NCBI GenBank assembly: GCA_946886085.1
Contig: CAMPHX010000079.1
Span: 1-6,394 of the forward strand
DNA: 6,394 nucleotides
From: an uncultured Flavobacteriales bacterium
Lineage (GTDB): Bacteria; Bacteroidota; Bacteroidia; Flavobacteriales; Vicingaceae
Direction of reading: 5' to 3'
The stretch's first letter is position 1. Each line of letters starts with the position of its first letter. The notes below the pieces were generated by a model, which ran no database searches, was not told where the DNA came from, and was given only the letters and a program-made list of their open reading frames with translations. Both the position numbers and the translations under genes were made by a program. Below, piece by piece: positions 1-5,959 of this stretch.

Positions 1-35
1 GTGTAAATACTCATAATATAAAGTTTTAATTAAAA

Positions 36-1361
36 TTATTCATCATCATCACTAATCGTCCCCGGTACATATCTTAATCTTTTGTTTTTAAGGGCTTGTA
101 TTAATTTTGTGGCTCGGGTGACTCTAACTTTAAATTTTTTATGAGCTTTTTCTCGAATTTTTTTATTTGGTTTTCTAGCACCTCTATTGGGTTGTTGACC
201 ATACGTTCGCATTGCATTTCTTAATAATAAATTCCTTTTCCCAATTCTTGTTTTGGCTTTATCATGAATAGCGCCATCTATTTCTCCTTGGTATGCGTGA
301 ACTAGTGCATTTCTCCCGTGTGCTAATAATTCAATAGAGACTCTTTCTCCCATTGAAGGACCTCCGTCCTCTTGGAGGTCTGCGCCATGACAAACTCGTA
401 AAGTGATATTACCAGAATAATCTTCCGGTACAATTTGAAGTAATAACTTTGCTATTTGATTTGCACTTAAATCTATAGAAGTTTTAATGGTTTTAGCTGT
501 GTCTTCAAAAACGTCTTCTTCATCTCCAATTAATTCAGTATTACCATGTCCTACAATAATAATATCCTCATCCTTTCCAATTCTTTCTCCAGAAGCTATA
601 AATTGCGTTATTTGGTGAATAACTTGAGCTCCATAATATTTCGCTCCTTCGTTTACTTGTCTTGTTTCATGTGCTGTAGGATGATTTTGAAGATATATCA
701 TCTTGGCTAGTTGAGCGACATTACTATTAGATGTTGATTTTAGCTGAGTTGGTGGTATACCATTGGTGGTTAATGCTTTTGCCCCCATCACATCAGCTTC
801 TTTCTCCAACCCAACATTATCATTAATGTTCACTTTTCCTTTTAGCTGTTTGGTTGGAGCAACTCTACCTTGTTTTTGTTGTACCACATGCCAGGCTTCG
901 TGGGGTAAATGCCTCTCTTGTCCGGAAGCGATATGTATCTGGTTACCTTGTGCAAAAGCATGAGCTTGCAGTTGGGCAGGTTGAGGAGAATTGTAATGTA
1001 CTTTTACATCACTCATATCCAAGCCCGATAAATTTTCTATACCTGATTTTAAGTTGTCGGGCATCCCTGTTTTGTTTTCTTCCTGTTTAGTAGTAGGTAT
1101 GGTTTTATGAATAGACGGTTGTTGGCCCGCTGAATAGTTATTTGCAGCAGATTGTAATTGAGTAGTACGATCAACTTGTCGACTGTTATTTGCTATTTCT
1201 TGTATTTTTAACTGTTTGGTAGAATTTGAGCGATTATCCTTAAACTGAAAAATAGACTTACTATTACTTTTCTTCTGAAAATTAGGATTAACCATGGATT
1301 GGCTTTCCTGTCTCTGAATAGATACAGCGTTTTCTTTCGGTTTGTCTGCATGAATATTCAT
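36..1361 (-). CDS. DUF4157 (eCIS-type) effector with C-terminal clan CD cysteine-protease-like domain
   Basis: Encodes 441 residues. Residues 36-57 form the FQFKDNR/QLKIQEIAN head box, followed by a second QLQ..ANN unit (68-75). Residues 99-167 are a DUF4157 module with zincin motif HEAWH (154-158) and LEKEAD (185-190). The payload starts near residue 220. It has strand-GHG at 268-273 (His272), a helix LSANQIAKLLLQ (298-309), then strand ITLRVCHGA (319-327) with Cys324, the only cysteine in the protein. The order strand-HG, helix, strand-C is that of clan CD peptidases, and the spacing resembles the C80 cysteine-protease domain of MARTX and clostridial toxins. I infer a peptidase acting in a target cell after delivery; this is a motif reading, not a database match. 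Residues 393-430 are very basic (about 17 K/R) and the end is acidic (DDDE). It is the last gene of a three-gene operon, starting 13 bases after the previous stop. The ATG has no Shine-Dalgarno but an A-rich upstream stretch, usual in Bacteroidota. Confidence 0.85.
   Translation of the reverse strand: MNIHADKPKENAVSIQRQESQSMVNPNFQKKSNSKSIFQFKDNRSNSTKQLKIQEIANNSRQVDRTTQLQSAANNYSAGQQPSIHKTIPTTKQEENKTGMPDNLKSGIENLSGLDMSDVKVHYNSPQPAQLQAHAFAQGNQIHIASGQERHLPHEAWHVVQQKQGRVAPTKQLKGKVNINDNVGLEKEADVMGAKALTTNGIPPTQLKSTSNSNVAQLAKMIYLQNHPTAHETRQVNEGAKYYGAQVIHQITQFIASGERIGKDEDIIIVGHGNTELIGDEEDVFEDTAKTIKTSIDLSANQIAKLLLQIVPEDYSGNITLRVCHGADLQEDGGPSMGERVSIELLAHGRNALVHAYQGEIDGAIHDKAKTRIGKRNLLLRNAMRTYGQQPNRGARKPNKKIREKAHKKFKVRVTRATKLIQALKNKRLRYVPGTISDDDE
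768..1079 (-). repeat. DUF4157 module, copy in the 441-aa gene
   Basis: Coding repeat covering residues 95-198, from ENKTGMPD to GAKAL. It aligns without gaps in its core to the copies at 2935-3315 and 5287-5676. By hand count, positions 946-1064 differ from 3110-3228 at only 5 of 119 bases, while 781-945 differ from 2945-3109 at 26 of 165. This copy lacks the PIQR segment that directly precedes the module in the other two. Confidence 0.9.
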
Positions 1362-1374
1362 TTTGTTATTCAGT

Positions 1375-3399
1375 TTAAGGTAATTTAAAGTTTTTTAATG
1401 CTGTAAAAACTGCCAATAGTGTTGCTTCAATTGCCGCGTTTGTAGCCGGCAGTGTACCAACTGCATTATGTAAATTTATATTTGCAGGAATTACATTCAG
1501 GAGATGATAAAATACTTGTGTTTTCGGGCTGTATGCGTCAGGAGCTCCTGCAAGTGGAGCTACTATTGCCTTAATATTAACTAGTTTAGCATTTGGGGTA
1601 TGTCCTGAACTAGCTTCTGTCTTAATTAAACCGACTCCAACTGGCCGTTTGTTAAAAAAGCCTTCGATTTCATCTTTCCATGTATCTAGGCTAGTTTTTA
1701 GTATAATAGTATCTACAAGTTGTTTCGATATGTTTTGCTCATTAAGCCCTGCTTCACGATTTAACGGATCATACTCTAATCCAAAGGCAGGAGTAAAGTC
1801 CATTATTTCATGGAGCGTATGATAAGGAATTTGTCGGTGATCATAATTTTGTCTCCAAAATGCCATAATAGACCAAGCAACAGATGATATTTCACCTTTA
1901 TCTCCTCCTGCTTCTTTAACCATTTGCATCATTCTAGCCGCTGTAAATGAATGTCTTGCCCACATTGGAATTTGATGTTGTCTTGCAAACTTAAAAGAGT
2001 CATGAGTTTCCTCTTGAGAATCTTTCAATCGATCAGCGGCTCGTTCTCCAGCAAGATCAGCAGGAACAAGACCATGAGTAATTGCGTTTCTTGGGATATG
2101 GCTTCCTCCAGGTCGATTGTAAGGCATTATGCCTCTAGGAAGCATGCCGGTGCGAATCGTTGCTTTGAAAGTAGGCATTCTCCCATCATCAAGCATGTGG
2201 TCACCTTGAGTACCAGATCCCTCTTGAAAGTATTTCATTAAATCATGTAATACAGCAATTTTGTTTCGCATTGAAAATGCTGCAGGATTATCTAAGACGG
2301 CTAAAAAACGACCAGGAATTTGTTGACCAAGTGCTGTTCCTACAGCATTTCGATTAAAGTACCTTCTGTAATCATCCCAACCAGCCCCAGGAGGGTTATC
2401 AACATCCAACTCTGCTACAATTGCAGCAGCGTTAGCTTTTCCAGCAATCCATTGTCGTATTTTTGTAAATACTGCATTTAAATGAATTTCTATTACTGGG
2501 TTATTGTAAACACGAGTAGCTAATACTTTTTCTTGATGTCGGTTTGGTTTTGAACTCACCCATCCATAAATTGCTTTAGCTGCATCGACATAATTACTAT
2601 ATGAACGTCCTTGTTGTTTTCTACCATATGCTGGGATACCTTTTCCATCTCCTCTTGCTACTCCTTGATTATCTTCAATCCATTTTTTAATTTGTCGCTT
2701 AACTAGCCCTCCCGCATTCGCATGAATAAAATTATAAACTTCTAACTCATAAGCGTCATCTCTATTTAAAGCAGCCTCCATACCATCAAAAACATTATCC
2801 GTAGTGGTGTCTATATCGGCTCCATTTCGAACGTTTCTAGTAAAATCATGAGCCCCAATTATTAGATACCTTTGAACAATTTTATGTCCTGCGATTGATT
2901 TATTTTTTACATCCTTTGAATTGGATCGAAATTGAACAGCCTTAGCACCCATCACATCCGCCTCATTCTCCAATCCAACATCATCATTAATATTAACCTT
3001 ACCTTTAAGTTGTTTGGTAGGAGCCACCCTTCCTTGTTTTTGTTGTACCACATGCCAAGCTTCATGGGGTAAATGTTTCTCTTGTCCAGATGCAATGTGT
3101 ATTTGGTTGCCTTGTGCAAAAGCATGAGCTTGTAGTTGGGCAGGTTGAGGAGAATTGTAATGTACTTTTACATCACTCATATCCAAACCCGATAAATTTT
3201 CAATGCCTGATTTTAAGCTGTCGGGCATGCCAGTTTTATTTTCTTTTCGTTGAATTGGCTGGTTAGCCATTTGTTGTACTTTCAGTTGTGTTGTTGCTTC
3301 AGGACGATTGTCTGTAAAAGCAACATTAGCAGAAGAATCTTTTTTACTGTTATGATTTCTTTTTTCACCAGAACTCTCCTTTTGAATGGCTTGTTTCAT
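1375..3399 (-). CDS. DUF4157 (eCIS-type) effector with unrecognised cysteine-free C-terminal domain
   Basis: Encodes 674 residues. The polar head (1-25) is followed by a TDNRPEATTQLKVQQ box (29-43), an IQR (49-51) and the DUF4157 module (57-125) with HEAWH at 112-116 and LENEAD at 143-148. The linker ends at VQRY (175-178), and a payload of about 495 residues starts there with YLIIGAHDF. I do not recognise the payload. It has no cysteine and no signal peptide or membrane segment. Its densest part, about residues 380-545, is rich in His, Trp and Asp: VLHDLMKYF (383-391), GDHMLDDGR (399-407), IPMWARHSFTAARMM (477-491), AWSIMAFWRQNYDHR (508-522) and YHTLHEIMDF (526-535). This could be a metal-dependent or hydrolase active region, but no known motif fits. 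The C-terminus (600-674) is more hydrophobic. The gene begins 12 bases after the previous stop. By analogy with its neighbours it is a delivered effector; its target is unknown. Confidence 0.82.
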   Translation of the reverse strand: MKQAIQKESSGEKRNHNSKKDSSANVAFTDNRPEATTQLKVQQMANQPIQRKENKTGMPDSLKSGIENLSGLDMSDVKVHYNSPQPAQLQAHAFAQGNQIHIASGQEKHLPHEAWHVVQQKQGRVAPTKQLKGKVNINDDVGLENEADVMGAKAVQFRSNSKDVKNKSIAGHKIVQRYLIIGAHDFTRNVRNGADIDTTTDNVFDGMEAALNRDDAYELEVYNFIHANAGGLVKRQIKKWIEDNQGVARGDGKGIPAYGRKQQGRSYSNYVDAAKAIYGWVSSKPNRHQEKVLATRVYNNPVIEIHLNAVFTKIRQWIAGKANAAAIVAELDVDNPPGAGWDDYRRYFNRNAVGTALGQQIPGRFLAVLDNPAAFSMRNKIAVLHDLMKYFQEGSGTQGDHMLDDGRMPTFKATIRTGMLPRGIMPYNRPGGSHIPRNAITHGLVPADLAGERAADRLKDSQEETHDSFKFARQHQIPMWARHSFTAARMMQMVKEAGGDKGEISSVAWSIMAFWRQNYDHRQIPYHTLHEIMDFTPAFGLEYDPLNREAGLNEQNISKQLVDTIILKTSLDTWKDEIEGFFNKRPVGVGLIKTEASSGHTPNAKLVNIKAIVAPLAGAPDAYSPKTQVFYHLLNVIPANINLHNAVGTLPATNAAIEATLLAVFTALKNFKLP
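2935..3315 (-). repeat. DUF4157 module plus head box, copy in the 674-aa gene
   Basis: Coding repeat covering residues 29-155, from TDNRPEATTQ to GAKAV. The 5'-coding part (DNRPxATTQLKVQQxANQPIQR) matches the 792-aa gene. Part of the module (3110-3228) matches the 441-aa gene almost perfectly. The copy is therefore a mosaic of its two neighbours. Confidence 0.9.
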
Positions 3400-3411
3400 A
3401 GTATGATATAT

Positions 3412-5790
3412 TTAAAATCCTGCTACAGCTTTTTTCTTTTGTAAGGTTTGATAATTTTTCGCATGCCTGTAAAATACCGATAGTTCTGTACGCATATCCT
3501 CAGCTCCATCATGAACATCGGTTTCTTCGTTCATTCTTGCGACATCGTCCAATCCTCCAGTTCTAAGAGTTTGTATGGCTGTGTTGAAAGGGGTAAGATC
3601 TATGTCTAATTTAGCATGAACGAAAGGTGTTAGTATGGCTAGTTGTGTAATTCTTGTAATTTCTGCCCGATGTAAATTATCTAAGGTTAATAGTTGCAGT
3701 GCTCCCTGTGTTCTGTTTATGAAGTTTCCTAATATTCCATAAAGTGTATTAACTTCATCTAAAACAGTTATGGTTTGAGGACCAGTAAGTCCGGTAATAT
3801 GATAATCATCAAAATTATCACTATGAGCCTGTTGGGTATATGGTTTACCTAAAACTGTAACGGGGGTAGATCCAAAACCGTCTCCTTTCCATCTATCATG
3901 GAAAGTTAACCCCCTATTTGCAACATATCCTGGCTGGCCATACATTTTAATATCCCATCTGTAATTATGAGTTTCATTACCTTGTTTTTTAGAGGCATGA
4001 GCTTCCATTGTAACATTATCTTGTGCAGATTTCATAATTACTGAAGCCCAATGCCAATTCCATCTACCTTGATCAGTAAAATTATATCCGCCTCCAATCA
4101 TACCATAGGATTGACCTATTTCAGGATTAACAGCCTCATTTTGGGTTGGAGCAGTACCAAAACTTGCATTTCTTTGCCTTTCCAATCCAATAATATTGTT
4201 ATTAAGAGTTTGAACTAAGCTTTCAAGAAAATTTTGCATTCGATAATTAGCAAGATAATTGAGGTTATTCTCATAATGGCCAGGGTGAGTAAGGGAATTA
4301 CTAAAATATTTTGCAGATTGAGCTTGTTGTCCGGTTAGATTTAAAGCTTGAATGATAGTAGCTTGTGGAAATCGGTTTTGAGCATATAGAGCAACTAAAG
4401 CATCTCTAATATTTCGTTGATTCAATAAATTTACTTGATGTAATTGATGAGCTCCTCCTGACGTTGCTTGAATCAAATGTTCAAGCTCGTTTGTTTCGTT
4501 ATCAATATGTCTGACAAAACCTTCTAAAACTGCTGCTGATTGGAGACGAGTTGTTCTAGTAGTGTAATTTCCTGCGTTGAGTTGGAAGTTGGTATTAAAC
4601 TGAGCTTGGGCCAAAGGATTGTTGGTTAACCCAATGTGAGTTTGAAGTGCCGTGAAAGCTAGACTTGTAGCTACTAAATTATTTCTATTAAATGAATTAT
4701 AAGCAGCAGTCGCAGTATTACTAAAAGTATTTAAGTTGTTCCATTGCTGATACCATTGTTGTTTTTGTAGGGGGAGGGCAGGAGATTGTGCAATGATGTT
4801 GGCAATACGAGCATTTTCATGAGAACTTGCTGCATAGGCAAAGTTGTTACCAGCAACTTTTTCGTTTTCAATGAATCCTCCTATAATGGAAACAGCTCCT
4901 TTCTCACATTCAGAAGGCATCTCTACGCGATCACCAACACCTCTTCGTACTGTTAAGTTTGCAGGAACACCTGTTCTCAGATTATCTGCCCTGTCAGCAT
5001 TGTGAACTCGTGGAGTAGCTCTCCGTAAGGCAGGAACATTTTGTAAGTGAAGATTAACAGCAGGTCCTTCCTCTAGTTCAATGCTTCCTTTTTTTTCTCG
5101 AAGGACTTGATTCGCGTTTCCTATATGGGCATGAGTTGCATAGAGTTCTTTATTTTGGTCGGCACTGCCAACTGCTATGCTAAAATCATTTGCAACATGA
5201 TAAGCACCACGTATTACATATCGCTGTATTATATTTTTGGTAGATAAGGAAGAAGTATACTTGGCAGACTTAATATTTTTCATTTGTAAAGCCTTAGTTC
5301 CCATCATATCTGCTTCTTTTTCTAATCCACTATCATCATTAATATTAACCTTGCCTTTAAGTTGTTTGGTAGGAGCAACTCTTCCTTGTTTTTGTTGTAC
5401 CACATGCCAGGCTTCATGGGGTAAATGTCTCTCTTGCCCCGAAGCAATATGTATTTGATTTCCTTGAGCAAAAGCATGGGCTTGTAGTTGGGCTGGTTGG
5501 GAAGAATTGTAGTGAACCTTAACATCGCTCATATCTATTCCCGATAAGTTTTCTATGCCTGATTTTAAATTATCGGGCATACCGGTTTTATTCTCTTGTC
5601 GTTGAATTGGCTGGTTGGCTATTTGCTGTACCTTTAATTGTGTTGTAGCGTCAGGACGATTGTCCTTAAATTGGACAGATTGTTTATTTTTAGAAACATT
5701 GTTTGGAGCAGAAAAAATAGGTTGATGTTCTTTTTTAGAAGTACTGTATGGTTGTATCATTAGCTTTAATTTATCTGAGGGAATAGACAT
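3412..5790 (-). CDS. DUF4157 (eCIS-type) effector with candidate Cys/His-type C-terminal enzyme domain
   Basis: Encodes 792 residues from the ATG at 5790. A GTG at 5799 would add three residues, and an ATG at 5760 is also possible; I prefer 5790 as the first ATG, though no Shine-Dalgarno decides it. Domains: VQFKDNRPDATTQLKVQQ head box (39-56), IQR (62-64), DUF4157 (70-138) with HEAWH at 125-129 and LEKEAD at 156-161, and a linker ending IIQRY (187-191). The payload opens YVIRGAYHVANDF. The only cysteine is Cys295 in MPSECEKGAVSIIGG. An Asn/Gln-rich, mostly helical stretch (about 327-550) follows, then NPEIGQSYGMIGGGYNF, WNWHWASVI (His580), VTMEAHA (Glu596) and WDIKMYG. From memory, related Bacteroidota DUF4157 proteins carry a similar WN-H-A...TLEN block. 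I infer a papain-like or NlpC/P60-like thiol enzyme with Cys295/His580, with moderate doubt. No signal peptide or membrane segment is seen. It is the first gene of the operon, behind the main intergenic gap. Confidence 0.83.
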   Translation of the reverse strand: MSIPSDKLKLMIQPYSTSKKEHQPIFSAPNNVSKNKQSVQFKDNRPDATTQLKVQQIANQPIQRQENKTGMPDNLKSGIENLSGIDMSDVKVHYNSSQPAQLQAHAFAQGNQIHIASGQERHLPHEAWHVVQQKQGRVAPTKQLKGKVNINDDSGLEKEADMMGTKALQMKNIKSAKYTSSLSTKNIIQRYVIRGAYHVANDFSIAVGSADQNKELYATHAHIGNANQVLREKKGSIELEEGPAVNLHLQNVPALRRATPRVHNADRADNLRTGVPANLTVRRGVGDRVEMPSECEKGAVSIIGGFIENEKVAGNNFAYAASSHENARIANIIAQSPALPLQKQQWYQQWNNLNTFSNTATAAYNSFNRNNLVATSLAFTALQTHIGLTNNPLAQAQFNTNFQLNAGNYTTRTTRLQSAAVLEGFVRHIDNETNELEHLIQATSGGAHQLHQVNLLNQRNIRDALVALYAQNRFPQATIIQALNLTGQQAQSAKYFSNSLTHPGHYENNLNYLANYRMQNFLESLVQTLNNNIIGLERQRNASFGTAPTQNEAVNPEIGQSYGMIGGGYNFTDQGRWNWHWASVIMKSAQDNVTMEAHASKKQGNETHNYRWDIKMYGQPGYVANRGLTFHDRWKGDGFGSTPVTVLGKPYTQQAHSDNFDDYHITGLTGPQTITVLDEVNTLYGILGNFINRTQGALQLLTLDNLHRAEITRITQLAILTPFVHAKLDIDLTPFNTAIQTLRTGGLDDVARMNEETDVHDGAEDMRTELSVFYRHAKNYQTLQKKKAVAGF
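5287..5676 (-). repeat. DUF4157 module plus head box, copy in the 792-aa gene
   Basis: Coding repeat covering residues 39-168, from VQFKDNRPDA to GTKAL. It is the most diverged copy at base level: over the 119-base patch it differs from the 441-aa gene at about 18 bases by hand count. The protein changes little, for example SGIDMSD for SGLDMSD and NSSQPAQ for NSPQPAQ. Confidence 0.9.
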
Positions 5791-5959
5791 AAGTTCCACA
5801 CAATTTAATACAATGCTAAGATATATAATTTTATTAAAAACACCATCTTTTTTACTCTAAATTTAATAGTTTTTTAAAGAACAATCTGTTCGTTTATATT
5901 TATTTAGAGGGTGGAGTTAGATTTTATAAGGAATAATTATCAATTTCTTGTAAATGTTG
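5791..5959 (-). promoter_or_regulatory. Intergenic region, probable promoter region of the effector operon
   Basis: This is the only gap longer than 13 bases between genes, so the operon promoter most likely lies here. It is strongly AT-rich. I looked for the Bacteroidota pattern TTTG / TAnnTTTG on the minus strand and found only a poor -7 candidate, TATCTTAG at 5823-5816, with no convincing -33 partner. An 8-base inverted repeat (CTCTAAAT at 5855-5862 and ATTTAGAG at 5902-5909) flanks a small GAACA-ATC-TGTTC hairpin (5879-5891). It could be an operator or chance in such AT-rich DNA. I see no small gene here. Confidence 0.35.

Noticed and set aside
24..35. Palindrome TTTTAATTAAAA just after the last stop codon
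   Set aside because: It is a pure A/T palindrome without a GC stem, common by chance in such DNA, so I do not call it a terminator.
763..1090. Rightward open frames of 66 and 78 codons opposite the DUF4157 module; similar ones at 5237-5458, 3250-3444 and 1951-2241
   Set aside because: They lie antisense to well-supported coding sequence. Two of them, at 763-963 and 5237-5458, resemble each other only because the underlying module is repeated.
1795..1830. YHTLHEIMDF of the 674-aa protein as a second zinc protease motif
   Set aside because: The spacing is H-T-L-H-E, not HExxH, and no downstream zinc-ligand pattern is evident.
1362..3411. Idea that the three genes are one giant gene broken by frameshifts
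   Set aside because: Each ORF has its own start, its own head box and a complete DUF4157 module, and ends in TAA before a short spacer. That fits separate translated genes.
5322..5525. Leftward 67-codon frame inside the 792-aa gene
   Set aside because: It is an out-of-frame shadow of the DUF4157 module, with low-complexity content.
5876..5894. Small hairpin GAACA-ATC-TGTTC as a terminator for the partial upstream gene
   Set aside because: The stem is only 5 bases, and on the minus strand it is not followed by a run of T. The T-rich side is on the plus strand, where no gene needs it.
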